The notes: generated by a model from the sequence alone, not told the origin. Positions 16,178 to 23,436 are shown, numbered from the stretch's first letter. The stretch is 42,155 nucleotides of DNA from a virus (IMGVR_UViG_3300027963_000006:1-42155), one strand, 5' to 3'. Made by a program: numbers and translations.

Positions 16178-16355
16178 AGTGTAGCATTTTGCAAAAACCA
16201 CTGTTTTTCCCGTGAAAAACGCATGTTTTTGGTGTTTTTGTGCGTTTTTCTCGGGAAATACGCATGTTTTTCGTTGCGTTTGTTTTTGGCTTGTTTTGTA
16301 GGCTTTTGTGCGTATCGCGTGCGTTTTGCTCTTGTTTTCTAGGCTTTTTCGTCAT
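16170..16355 (-). CDS. Small Lys/Arg-rich protein, uncertain
   Basis: 61 residues starting MTKKPRKQEQNARD, with about a third Lys/Arg and internal similarity caused by the repeats in the AT-rich tract. Its ATG overlaps the stop of rusA (ATGA), the normal coupling pattern in this genome, which argues for translation. The biased composition may reflect only AT-rich DNA without stops. If real it may bind DNA near the packaging gene. Confidence 0.4.
   Translation of the reverse strand: MTKKPRKQEQNARDTHKSLQNKPKTNATKNMRISREKRTKTPKTCVFHGKNSGFCKMLHYP
16178..16186 (-). promoter_or_regulatory. Possible extended -10 promoter for the late genes
   Basis: On the minus strand the sequence reads TGCTACACT, an extended -10 (TGn followed by TACACT). 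No convincing -35 is present at the right spacing. It points at the terminase and lies next to the palindrome at 16165. Weak evidence. Confidence 0.25.
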
Positions 16356-16762
16356 TGTATTCGCACAGTCGTTCTCGCTTCATCGCCATACGATTTCTCA
16401 ACGACAAGTCGCTGCACGAGCGTGTCATCAAGCCACACGATGAGCGCCAACGCATCAAGCACGCCTTTTGCGATGTTGTCGCAGTCAGGTCGTGGAAGCT
16501 TTGGCGCCGTTAGTTTCACGCCACGCTTTGTCATGTGCGACTTTGGGCGAGCGAATACAGCGTCAATGACAACGCTCACAGGTTCGCTTGCTGGCTCTGC
16601 GTCTCCCATTGCGACAATCGCAGCAGCTGAAATCTCGTCGCGGTAATTGTTGATCGGATGCTTCTTGGGCGTGTAAGCGTGTGCGAACTTTCCACGAGTC
16701 GTGATGCGAGCTCGAGGCTGTGGCACCGGATCGCCTGCAACGCTGAACGTGATCGGCTTCAT
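16352..16762 (-). CDS. rusA: RusA-type Holliday junction resolvase
   Basis: 136 residues. MKPITFSVAGDPVPQPRAR is the typical N-terminus, and the active-site block PRPDCDNIAKGVLDAL with the later WLDDTLVQRL contains the conserved acidic residues of RusA (three Asp). The enzyme cuts Holliday junctions and branched DNA as a dimer, here probably to debranch DNA before packaging, which fits its place just upstream of the terminase. Length is close to the E. coli protein (120). Confidence 0.92.
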   Translation of the reverse strand: MKPITFSVAGDPVPQPRARITTRGKFAHAYTPKKHPINNYRDEISAAAIVAMGDAEPASEPVSVVIDAVFARPKSHMTKRGVKLTAPKLPRPDCDNIAKGVLDALALIVWLDDTLVQRLVVEKSYGDEARTTVRIQ

Positions 16763-16783
16763 GCACCAAGCATCGCAGCAGAG

Positions 16784-16990
16784 TCAAGCGTTCCAGCTTG
16801 AGAAGTGAATGATCTCAAAATGCCGCATCACGGGGCGGACTTTGTTGCCTTCGTGGATCTCGTCCGCTGCGTAAGCGTGGATCACGGCGCCGTTGGCCAG
16901 GTAGTAAATGGCGACGCCCACTTGGACGGGCCGTAAAGCGCCGTCCAGTGGGCCGCCGAGGAACTCGACTGTGATCCAGTCAGTTTTCAT
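16784..16990 (-). CDS. Small protein of unknown function
   Basis: 68 residues from the ATG at 16990, overlapping the previous stop (ATGA). It begins MKTDWITVEFLGGPLDG and has the motif FLGGPLDGALRPV, seen in many small phage and prophage proteins of unknown function with an SH3-like beta pattern. It precedes rusA. No catalytic residues. Confidence 0.7.
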   Translation of the reverse strand: MKTDWITVEFLGGPLDGALRPVQVGVAIYYLANGAVIHAYAADEIHEGNKVRPVMRHFEIIHFSSWNA

Positions 16991-17307
16991 TCGTAGCGAA
17001 TCACCGCGAACCATCCACGCGGGCCACGAGCGACGCCCTTTTCAACGATGCGATAGCGGCCACGCATTGCGTCGTTGTAGAAGCAACACGCACGCTCTGC
17101 CGCCTCGGGAGTTGGCCCGTAACCTATGCCCTCTCGCATTCCGTTCAGCACTCGGCAGTGAGTGAGCCTGTTTGTACGGGCGTTTTCCTCGGCCTGCTGC
17201 TGGGCTGTGATCGTCACTCGCCTGGCGTTGATGATCACGTCCTGCCCGAAGATCATGCCGGGGGGGGCAATTACAAGAAACGCGAGAGCCAAAACAATCC
17301 TTTGCAT
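16987..17307 (-). CDS. Exported small protein of unknown function
   Basis: 106 residues. The first 21 residues (MQRIVLALAFLVIAPPGMIFG) form a signal peptide with a cut expected near FGQ. The mature part has four Cys-containing stretches (THCRVL, ERACCFYNDA) and ends RGRYRIVEKGVARGPRGWFAVIRYE. This ending, from memory, recurs in small secreted proteins of planctomycete-like genomes. A strong ribosome site (GAAGGAG) precedes the ATG. A run of eight G (17260-17267) lies in the signal peptide part. Its role is unknown; host-envelope action is possible. Confidence 0.7.
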   Translation of the reverse strand: MQRIVLALAFLVIAPPGMIFGQDVIINARRVTITAQQQAEENARTNRLTHCRVLNGMREGIGYGPTPEAAERACCFYNDAMRGRYRIVEKGVARGPRGWFAVIRYE

Positions 17308-17370
17308 ACCTTTCGCTCCTTCAAAGCTATGGACGCTCCTGCGTCCGATGAGCTCAAGGTAGGCGTGGCG

Positions 17371-17544
17371 TCAAGCGAGGCGGGCCAGCAGCGAGCGGAG
17401 CGGCATCATCCTGACTGCATCGCGGTCAAGCATCGGCAGCGATAGGCACCACTCAATCGCATCCCGCTCCGCGTCGGTGAGCGTTGCCCGATTCGTATCG
17501 GCAACGCCATGCTTTTCGTCGCTTTTCGCATACGATTCGCTCAT
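17371..17544 (-). CDS. Short 57-residue protein
   Basis: The ATG at 17544 overlaps the stop of phoH (ATGA). It starts MSESYAKSDEKHGVADTN and ends PLRSLLARLA, with a helical stretch LTDAERDAIEWCLSLPML. It is too short for a confident family match. Coupled translation with phoH supports it being real. Confidence 0.6.
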   Translation of the reverse strand: MSESYAKSDEKHGVADTNRATLTDAERDAIEWCLSLPMLDRDAVRMMPLRSLLARLA

Positions 17545-18224
17545 CGTTCCAACTCCTTCAGCACATTCTCAATGATCGGGTGCCGCACAATGTCGCTGGC
17601 CTTGAACTCCACAACGCCGACTCCCTTGATTGCCGCTAGGCGTTGCATCACGTCAATCAGCCGTCGCTCGCTGCGTGGCAGATCGCTCTGATCCGCGTCG
17701 CCGGTCACGATCACCTTGGAGCCGTCGCCGATCCTAGTTAGGAACAATTTCAACTGCGAGAATGTTGCGTTCTGTGCCTCGTCAAAGATCATGACGGCAT
17801 TCCGAAACGTCCTGCCACGCAGATACGCCAATGGCGCAATCTTCACTGCTGCACCGACTCGCTCTCGGTCCTTCGTGTGGCCACGCTTCCCGGCGATTCG
17901 CTCAATGGCGTCAAAGAATGGCACGAGGTATGGGCCAACTTTCTCCTCGGCGCTGCCGGGCAGGTAGCCGAGTTGCTCCGTGGCTACGCTCGGCCTGGTG
18001 ATGACGATGTGCTCAACTGTGCCGGCCAGCAGCTGCTGCACAGCGTAGCCGCTCGCCAGGTGCGTTTTCCCGGTGCCCGCCGGCCCAAGGATGAACGTGA
18101 TTGAGTTCCGCCGGATCGTGTCTAGGGCGGCCTCCTGCGTCTTAGTGCGAGGCGTGTAGCCCTCGCCTGGATGTGCTACCGGGGGGGGCCGTTTTTGACG
18201 CCTAGGCTTTTTCTCTTTTCGCAT
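17541..18224 (-). CDS. phoH: PhoH-like ATPase
   Basis: 227 residues from the ATG at 18224, 5 bases after the preceding stop. After a very basic start (RKEKKPRRQKRPPP) comes the P-loop GPAGTGKTH (about 47-55), IVITRPSVATEQLGYLPG, a Walker B-like AVMIFDEAQN and SKVIVTGDADQSDLP, which together are diagnostic of the PhoH family. PhoH proteins are ATPases linked to phosphate stress and RNA handling; they are common in phages, where the role is unclear. It lies with the sliding clamp and a helix-turn-helix protein. A run of eight G (18181-18188) codes for the Pro stretch. Confidence 0.9.
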   Translation of the reverse strand: MRKEKKPRRQKRPPPVAHPGEGYTPRTKTQEAALDTIRRNSITFILGPAGTGKTHLASGYAVQQLLAGTVEHIVITRPSVATEQLGYLPGSAEEKVGPYLVPFFDAIERIAGKRGHTKDRERVGAAVKIAPLAYLRGRTFRNAVMIFDEAQNATFSQLKLFLTRIGDGSKVIVTGDADQSDLPRSERRLIDVMQRLAAIKGVGVVEFKASDIVRHPIIENVLKELER

Positions 18225-18229
18225 TGTGC

Positions 18230-18547
18230 TCACGTTAGTCCACGGAAGCCAGTTCCAGTCCACGTATACCGAGGCACGCTGTATCTCTGTTCCTTCGGTT
18301 CTGCCGGTCCTGGCCGCCGTGCTCGACACTCAGCCGCACGCTCGGCAATCTGCTCAGGCGTCGGATCGTCGGCAAGGATCTCGCTCGTTGGCTTTTGGCG
18401 ATCAGGAAGCCTGTGCCGAACCTTGAGCCGGCTGATGTACGACTGCGAGCAGCCGAGGGCTGCGGCGATCTCTTGGTAGGAGTCGCCGCGAGCCCACAGC
18501 TGCCGCAACGTTACAGGGCAATAGTCCACGTCCTTACCTTGCGGCAT
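18230..18547 (-). CDS. Helix-turn-helix DNA-binding protein
   Basis: 105 residues starting MPQGKDVDYCPVTLRQLWARGDS. The segment YQEIAAALGCSQSYISRLKVRHRL (about 28-50) is a clear helix-turn-helix of the kind found in small terminase subunits, resolvases and regulators. The C-terminal half is polar and Pro/Arg-rich. It could be a regulator of the late region or the missing small terminase, although it is 2 kb from terL. It starts 1 base before the end of dnaN. Confidence 0.65.
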   Translation of the reverse strand: MPQGKDVDYCPVTLRQLWARGDSYQEIAAALGCSQSYISRLKVRHRLPDRQKPTSEILADDPTPEQIAERAAECRARRPGPAEPKEQRYSVPRYTWTGTGFRGLT

Positions 18548-18548
18548 G

Positions 18549-19664
18549 TCAGTCCTTTGCCAGAGGCATGATCACGCCAGTGTTGTCCCCACACCGCAGG
18601 ACGACAGCAGACTGGTCGTCCACGGCCTCGATCTCGACATTCGGCTCCGCGTCACCGGAGATGCCTCGCAGCCACTCAGACACGAAAGCTGGGTCAAGCT
18701 TCACGCTGCACTTCTTCCCGGCTTCCACCACCTCGCAGGTGATGCTGCTCTCGCCCTTCTCGCCGCTCTTGCCGTGCAGCCAGATGCCGTCAGCAAACCC
18801 GTACTCAACGCCTCGGCTGTCCTCGCTGGTGCAGATCGCAGCCGCTCGAGTAGCCGAGAGCAGGTCGGCCCGGCTTACCACCGTGGCCTTCGTCTCTCGC
18901 TTGGGCAGAACGTCACGCCACCGGGGAAACTTACCTTCGACAAGCAGAGCCGTCACGCGAGCCGTGCCGATCGTTGCCAGAAGCTCCTTGCCGGTGGCCT
19001 CAAGCTGCACGCCAGCGTCGCCAGCGTGATCCGCCAGCCTTGCGATGATTTCCATTGCCCGTGCTGGCACCAGCGTCTGCGAGTCGTCAACCGCCTGGTC
19101 GTGCTCGCAGGTGACAGACGCGAGCCGCCTGCCGTCCGTTGCCACAAGCGTGACAACGTCTCCAGCAACCTCAATGAGCACCGCACCAAGAGCGTACCGG
19201 CTGGACTCGTTGTCGGTGGCAAACACGACGCCACGGACAGCACGCACGAACTGATCGGCTGGCATCCGCGTAATCGGCTTGAGCGCCACGGGCTCCCACG
19301 TCGGATACTCGGCGGCATCCTCGGTTGGTAGCGTCCACGTGCCACGGCCAGACGAGATGACGCACGAGGTGCCGTCAGGCGTCAGCGTGATCTCGTCAGC
19401 CGTCACAGTTCCGAGGATTGCCTGCAGCCGGTCACGTGGCAGCAGCACCGTCAGAGTCGGGTCTGCCTCCACTTCCACGTCGATTCGGATCTCAAGGTCA
19501 CTGCCAGACAGCACCCCGCCCGAAAGGAGCACGTTCTGCAGTATTGGCCTTGGGCTTTTGCCAGGTACGGCACTGGCCACCGAGCCCAACGCTTCCTTGA
19601 GTGCCGGTGCTGATAGGCGTATGCCACCAGCTCTGGTCTTTCGTTCCTTCGTTGTTGTCGCCAT
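18549..19664 (-). CDS. dnaN: DNA polymerase III sliding clamp (beta subunit)
   Basis: 371 residues from the ATG at 19664 with the ribosome site AAAGGA upstream. Three clamp domains can be traced: the first around LKEALGSVASAVP and LSGSDLEIRIDVEVEAD, the second around RYALGAVLIEVAGDVVTLVATDGRRLASVTCE, and the third ending TGVIMPLAKD, in place of the usual YVIMPMRL. A ring of two such subunits tethers DNA polymerase to DNA. The phage has no polymerase, so this clamp presumably recruits or competes for host Pol III and other clamp-binding proteins. Confidence 0.92.
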   Translation of the reverse strand: MATTTKERKTRAGGIRLSAPALKEALGSVASAVPGKSPRPILQNVLLSGGVLSGSDLEIRIDVEVEADPTLTVLLPRDRLQAILGTVTADEITLTPDGTSCVISSGRGTWTLPTEDAAEYPTWEPVALKPITRMPADQFVRAVRGVVFATDNESSRYALGAVLIEVAGDVVTLVATDGRRLASVTCEHDQAVDDSQTLVPARAMEIIARLADHAGDAGVQLEATGKELLATIGTARVTALLVEGKFPRWRDVLPKRETKATVVSRADLLSATRAAAICTSEDSRGVEYGFADGIWLHGKSGEKGESSITCEVVEAGKKCSVKLDPAFVSEWLRGISGDAEPNVEIEAVDDQSAVVLRCGDNTGVIMPLAKD

Positions 19665-19764
19665 GTCTCGTGTCCTTTCTGAGACGGATACCAACCGAGA
19701 TGCCAGCCGCGAACGTCGCGGCGTGGAGTATTGAACCGATGCAGATGAGGGCGATGTCGTTCAC
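19498..19764 (-). CDS. Possible small membrane protein overlapping dnaN
   Basis: A GTG at 19764 overlaps the previous stop (GTGA). The first 28 residues (NDIALICIGSILHAATFAAGIS) form one good membrane helix followed by VGIRLRKDTRH, a cytoplasmic basic end. The frame then runs 167 bases into dnaN, so the C-terminal part is probably not meaningful. Small one-helix proteins of this sort are common in early phage operons. Low certainty. Confidence 0.35.
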   Translation of the reverse strand: MNDIALICIGSILHAATFAAGISVGIRLRKDTRHGDNNEGTKDQSWWHTPISTGTQGSVGLGGQCRTWQKPKANTAERAPFGRGAVWQ

Positions 19765-19952
19765 AGCCCGGCCTCCGTCTTTTCGATGACGCTCGCCAGC
19801 TTGATGCACCTGTCCAGCGTGTGCTCAAGCGTCTTGGCTCCAAGCTCGAGCAGCTGCCGCGTGTCGTCGTCAACGTCGTCGTCCCATGCCCGGTCCATCA
19901 AGGCCTGGACAACGTCGAGCGGCGCGCCGAGGTATTCAAACTCACCGGTCAT
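19761..19952 (-). CDS. Small acidic protein of unknown function
   Basis: 63 residues starting MTGEFEYLGAPLDVVQALMDRAWD. A strong ribosome site (GGAGGTGACGC) precedes the ATG. It is helical with DDDVDDDTRQLLELGAKTLEH in the middle. Overlaps the next genes at both ends, as expected in this operon. No function recognised. Confidence 0.65.
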   Translation of the reverse strand: MTGEFEYLGAPLDVVQALMDRAWDDDVDDDTRQLLELGAKTLEHTLDRCIKLASVIEKTEAGL

Positions 19953-20170
19953 GCGTCACCTCCTGCTGGCTGTGAACGAATGAACTCCATCACGTCAGAC
20001 CCAAAGATGTAGACGGTGTTGCCAAACACGTGCCGCTTCAGTCCAGTGCTTAATGCGAGTGACATGTCGTCAAGACTCCATCCGAGCCTCAATGACAGTT
20101 CCAAAGCCGTGTACATGGCGTCAGAAATGACAGCACCAGGAATAAAGTTGTCAGGTGCTTTCCTGCTCAT
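19949..20170 (-). CDS. Small protein, possible DNA-binding regulator
   Basis: 73 residues starting MSRKAPDNFIPGAVISDAM. The stretch TALELSLRLGWSLDDMSLALSTGL may be a degenerate helix-turn-helix, followed by HVFGNTVYIFGSDVMEFIRS. Start has the ribosome site GGAGGTGACGC and the neighbouring LexA-like gene overlaps by ATGA. Function unknown. Confidence 0.6.
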   Translation of the reverse strand: MSRKAPDNFIPGAVISDAMYTALELSLRLGWSLDDMSLALSTGLKRHVFGNTVYIFGSDVMEFIRSQPAGGDA

Positions 20171-20406
20171 GCGTCACCTCCAATCACGCGAAGCGTCCGC
20201 GAGCAGCCTTCCTGCCACGTCACATGGCCCTTCTTGCGAAGCGGCTCAAGGTGGCACTTGGCAGCGTTAGGCGTTTTCCACCCGTAGGCGTGCTGGATCT
20301 CGCGAATCGTCGGGCTGAAGCCGTGCGTGTCGATGTAGCCGCTGATCCAGTTCTTCACGTCCGTCTGACGGGCCGTGAGCGGCTGTGGTTCTGTTGTCGT
20401 TGTCAT
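20167..20406 (-). CDS. Stand-alone LexA-type DNA-binding domain
   Basis: 79 residues. LTARQTDVKNWISGYIDTHGFSPTIREIQHAYGWKTPNAAKCHLEPLRKKGHV with the C-terminal EGCSRTLRV matches the N-terminal winged helix of LexA over its full length (residues 10-73). The peptidase domain that LexA uses for dimerisation and RecA-stimulated self-cleavage is missing. It may bind SOS boxes without being cleavable, or act as a phage repressor of different sites. Coupled to the helicase-loader-like gene (ATGA) with ribosome site GGAGGCGCAGC. Confidence 0.88.
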   Translation of the reverse strand: MTTTTEPQPLTARQTDVKNWISGYIDTHGFSPTIREIQHAYGWKTPNAAKCHLEPLRKKGHVTWQEGCSRTLRVIGGDA

Positions 20407-20912
20407 GCTGCGCCTCCGAAGTTGATTGGCTTGATGTCACCGCTGGGACTTACTCGCCCGAACACTTGCTCCTGGCCAAGTAGCCTCTTCTTCGCGTAGT
20501 TGATGACTCGCAACGCGGTGCGACTGTGCATCTTTGGCAACCTATCAAGCACCATCTCAATGATCTGCGGGCAGTCCGTTGGACTAGCCGCGTCGATGTA
20601 GGCGATAAAGTCGTCAGCCAGTCGGCTGTTCTCGTCTTCGTTCACGTTGACGCCGACCCGAGGCTCTGGTGGCTTTGCGTGCGTCTTCGCCTGCCGCTTG
20701 GCGTGAGCAAGCTCGCGGTAGGCGTCAAGCATCCACTTCAGCTGAGGCCACTGCGTGTCGCGTGTCCGCTTCACGTTTCGGATAGCGTCGTAAAGCACGT
20801 CCTGGTCCAGGCCGCCAAGGTCGTCGTGCCACAGCTGCTTCTCAGCATCAGTGAACACAAACGTCGGCCAAAGCTGGTTGATTGATGCTCTGTTCTCGTC
20901 CCAAGTCTTCAC
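20403..20912 (-). CDS. Helicase loader-like replication protein
   Basis: 169 residues with a GTG start at 20912 overlapping the upstream stop (GTGA). The N-terminal block ASINQLWPTFVFTDAEKQLWHDDLGGLDQDVLYDAI and LKWMLDAYRELAH resembles the G40P loader/inhibitor family (DnaI-like domain), which delivers replicative helicase to the origin. The C-terminal part has MHSRTALRVINYAKKRLLG. It follows the DUF1376 protein, a common pair in phage replication modules. The match is by pattern, not by search. Confidence 0.6.
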   Translation of the reverse strand: MKTWDENRASINQLWPTFVFTDAEKQLWHDDLGGLDQDVLYDAIRNVKRTRDTQWPQLKWMLDAYRELAHAKRQAKTHAKPPEPRVGVNVNEDENSRLADDFIAYIDAASPTDCPQIIEMVLDRLPKMHSRTALRVINYAKKRLLGQEQVFGRVSPSGDIKPINFGGAA

Positions 20913-21748
20913 AGGTTCCCTCCCGTTGGTTGCCGCACCCGTCGCTTCACGTCCTGTTTCGCGTTGTCAAACTCGCCGGCCAAAATCCGGTCCACGTATT
21001 CAAAGAATCTGGTGACAGCCACCGGGTCGCCAAACCACTGGCAGCGAGGCAGTCGCGCCAGCGCCTCATGCGCTCTGTCAAGCCACCCTGGAGACGCTGC
21101 AAGGTCTACCCACGACGAGGGTGCCATGAGGTGGTTCCACGGCGTCGCCCGTTCTGTGGAGTTCCAGACGGCTGCAAAGCGGTCCCACTCATCTGCCGCC
21201 CAGCCGGGTTTTGAGAAATCAGAAATCCCGCCCGCGTGTGTAGTGTGTGTATTTCTTTCTTCCCGTAGGGAAGAAGTTGGTGTTGACGTTGACGTTGGTG
21301 TTGACGTTGGTGTTGGTGTTGGATGGATAACGATTGCTTCACGTTTGCTCTGCGTTTGCTGTGCGTCTGCTCTGCGTTTGCTCTGCGTTTGCTCTGCGTT
21401 TGCTCGCGCCGTCATCGCCGCAGCCTTTGCCGAGGCTGCCCGCCTTGCCGCCTCAACCCGCTTTTCCTTGAGTTCCACGCACCGCTCACGGTGGTGCTCT
21501 AGGCGGGCGTTTCGCCGCTGGCCGTCCTCGCCAACCGGGAACTTGTCCGCCAGCATGGGCCAGACGTTGGTCACGCCTTGGGATAGCCTCTCAAGTCTGT
21601 CGAGTTCAGCCGGCAGTGAGCCTCGATCCCACGCCACCATCAACAGCGTGAGGTAATGCCCGCGCTCCTCAGCGGACCAGCCGAGCGTGCTCGTCAGGAA
21701 GTCCCTGACGTAGAGCGGCATGTAGATGTCAACTTTGTGCTGTGCCAT
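20909..21748 (-). CDS. DUF1376 replication protein
   Basis: 279 residues from the ATG at 21748 (an ATG 30 bases earlier is less likely). Residues 1-95 carry the DUF1376 pattern (YMPLYVRDFLTSTLGWSAEERGHYLTLLMVAWDRGSLP), known in phage replication initiation proteins. A basic helix (KEKRVEAARRAASAKAAAM) is followed by a low-complexity linker with TQSKR repeats and a PTPTPTSTPTS stretch, then a C-terminal domain with WDRFAAVWNSTERATPW. It is likely to bind origin DNA and work with the loader encoded next. Confidence 0.8.
   Translation of the reverse strand: MAQHKVDIYMPLYVRDFLTSTLGWSAEERGHYLTLLMVAWDRGSLPAELDRLERLSQGVTNVWPMLADKFPVGEDGQRRNARLEHHRERCVELKEKRVEAARRAASAKAAAMTARANAEQTQSKRRADAQQTQSKREAIVIHPTPTPTSTPTSTSTPTSSLREERNTHTTHAGGISDFSKPGWAADEWDRFAAVWNSTERATPWNHLMAPSSWVDLAASPGWLDRAHEALARLPRCQWFGDPVAVTRFFEYVDRILAGEFDNAKQDVKRRVRQPTGGNL
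21277..21407. repeat. Short tandem repeats in the DUF1376 linker
   Basis: Two repeat sets are seen. At 21277-21331 a 6-bp-type GTTGGT/GTTGAC repeat codes for PTPTST; at 21341-21407 a unit like CTCTGCGTTTG recurs about four times and codes for TQSKR. Both keep the reading frame. They could double as binding sites for the protein at an origin, but their coding role explains them. Confidence 0.7.
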
Positions 21749-21787
21749 CCGTGGCAATCCTTGAGAAAGTTGCGGCAAGTCTCTCGC

Positions 21788-23122
21788 CTAGTAATTGTTC
21801 AGGTAATACGACGGCAGGCCGCCAGGGTGTCTCTCGGAAGCAGCTTCAAGCAGTTTCCTGTTTGCTTCATTGACTCGCCTTCGCTGCCGAGCGTCGGTGT
21901 CTTCACGGGTTGCATTAGCCCAGCGAGACGAAGTCAGGCTTCGGTTCGCAAGAATGTGCTGTCGCTCATTCGTGGCAATCACCAACGGGACTAGGCGTGA
22001 ATTCGCAACAGCGGCCCCGTCAAGCGGCGAAGTAACACAAGACTGCTGTGCGATCTGGCGAAGCGATGCAATCTCATCAACAGATGCTGAATGCCTTTGA
22101 TTGATGCGATTGATTATGTCTTCCGCAGAGGCGTGGGTTGGAGCACCAGGCACAGCAGACGAAGCGAAAGACCTTTTTTTAAGAACAACAGAGCCAGTGT
22201 CGTTTAGGTCTCTTATTAGCTGGCGAACCATTTCCATCACGTAGTCTCTGTCGCCGTTCCATGTCATTGAAAAATTACCACGAAATCGGAACGTGCTATC
22301 AAACCACGTCTTGCGGTCAATGTTGAGCCGCTTGTTTTGCGTGACGACATGAGAGTTGCTTACTTTCATCTTCACCATGAGGTGCTTCATGCCGTCGTCT
22401 GCCGTAGCCGCCTTCGACAGCGCGTGAGATTCGTCAAGCAGCTGCCACCTGTCCGCGCCGAGAGACCTCCAGATAAGCCCGAGGTAAAACGCGAACAGGC
22501 AACCCTCGCCGACTGTCAAAAACACATCCATCACCTTCGGCTTAAACAAGCCCTCGACCACCACGGTCCCGCTTGTCGAGAACGACGAAAGACAGATCCG
22601 CTCAGAGCCGAACTGAGAGCAAAGGCCGGGAGCAGCAGAGTCAAGTATCCACCAGCACGTTGTTTCACTCGCAGAGGTGTCCGCGATCTTTGGCCTGTAT
22701 CTATCGATGCCGCTGCAAACAACCTCGGCCACGGTTGCAGACTCTCTGTGGATCGCGTCCCATATGTAGCCGGATTCGCTGTCGGTAATCTCGCAGTCAA
22801 AGCCAACGCTGTGCAGCCCACGCTTTATGCACAGATGCGCTGGCGTTTCTCGCCCGGTCGGACAATTCCCCCTTGATGATGCGTGTGCAAAAAATGGCGT
22901 GCCATTCTTTCCCACGTAGTGCCTCATTGACCCTTTGCATTTCGGACACCGGAATCCGGCTGCGTATTGATCGCGACCCGCAACGCGGACTTCGTCCGCA
23001 GTGACTAACTCGCCGGACTGCGACGCCACCGCAAAAGGGTTAGTTCGTTGTCTGGCTCTGTCGCCGTCAGCGAGCGACTCCAGCTTGTCTAAGATGTCGG
23101 CGTCGTCAGCAATCGATTCCAT
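21788..23122 (-). CDS. CoiA-like protein (predicted nuclease fold)
   Basis: 444 residues from the ATG at 23122, which overlaps the upstream TAA (TAATG) and has a strong GGAGG site. Residues about 55-105 (FRCPKCKGSMRHYVGKNGTPFFAHASSRGNCP, then ETPAHLCIKRGL) match the zinc ribbon plus H-x-x-K start of competence CoiA-like proteins, which are assigned a PD-(D/E)xK-type core. The rest is unrelated in appearance to the neighbours and less GC-rich, which suggests separate acquisition. May act in recombination or in defence or counter-defence. Confidence 0.65.
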   Translation of the reverse strand: MESIADDADILDKLESLADGDRARQRTNPFAVASQSGELVTADEVRVAGRDQYAAGFRCPKCKGSMRHYVGKNGTPFFAHASSRGNCPTGRETPAHLCIKRGLHSVGFDCEITDSESGYIWDAIHRESATVAEVVCSGIDRYRPKIADTSASETTCWWILDSAAPGLCSQFGSERICLSSFSTSGTVVVEGLFKPKVMDVFLTVGEGCLFAFYLGLIWRSLGADRWQLLDESHALSKAATADDGMKHLMVKMKVSNSHVVTQNKRLNIDRKTWFDSTFRFRGNFSMTWNGDRDYVMEMVRQLIRDLNDTGSVVLKKRSFASSAVPGAPTHASAEDIINRINQRHSASVDEIASLRQIAQQSCVTSPLDGAAVANSRLVPLVIATNERQHILANRSLTSSRWANATREDTDARQRRRVNEANRKLLEAASERHPGGLPSYYLNNY

Positions 23123-23436
23123 TACGCACACCTCCACTCTCGTTCGCCCCTACCACTCGCACTCGTCACCACTCGTCCCGTCTCCACGATCCTGCCAGTG
23201 CGTGCAAGCTCCGTGAGTCGCTTGTTGACCTGATGCGGCAGCAGTCCACATCGAGCACCGATTCCGCTTGCCCCAGCCGGGCCTTGACCAAGTGCGTCAA
23301 GGATCAGCCGCTGATGCTCCGCTACCGGCGCGGCTTTTGCCGCCTCGTGCGACGTTGCCGGATCGCTGCGCCGTGCAGCCGCAAAGAGCGGCAGCGCCTC
23401 GTCGGCTGGTGGCGTGATGTAGTGGGGGCGGATCAT
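23122..23436 (-). CDS. Winged-helix DNA-binding protein
   Basis: 104 residues. SDPATSHEAAKAAP is followed by HQRLILDALGQGPAGASGIGARCGLLPHQVNKRLTELARTGRIVETG, a clear winged-helix with the recognition helix at QVNKRLTEL. The C-terminus GEREWRCA is common in this family of early phage proteins. Likely regulator or DNA-end binder. It overlaps the zinc-ribbon gene by ATGA. Confidence 0.8.
   Translation of the reverse strand: MIRPHYITPPADEALPLFAAARRSDPATSHEAAKAAPVAEHQRLILDALGQGPAGASGIGARCGLLPHQVNKRLTELARTGRIVETGRVVTSASGRGEREWRCA

Larger units (their letters stand above)
16072..16351. other. Leader of the terminase gene with AT-rich tract
   Basis: From 16185 to 16350 the plus strand is very T-rich in a GC-rich genome, with direct repeats ACGCATGTTTTT at 16219-16230 and 16260-16271 and a small inverted repeat TTTTTC-ccgt-GAAAAA near 16204. 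Before the terminase start there is a palindrome CCCCTGTCAGGGG (16165-16177). A basic 61-residue frame covers part of it. Candidates are a packaging (cos/pac) site or late control region. Confidence 0.4.

Noticed and set aside
21277-21407. Repeats as replication iterons
   Set aside because: Unit length is small and the repeats keep the reading frame, so they are better explained by the linker of the protein. An origin role cannot be excluded.
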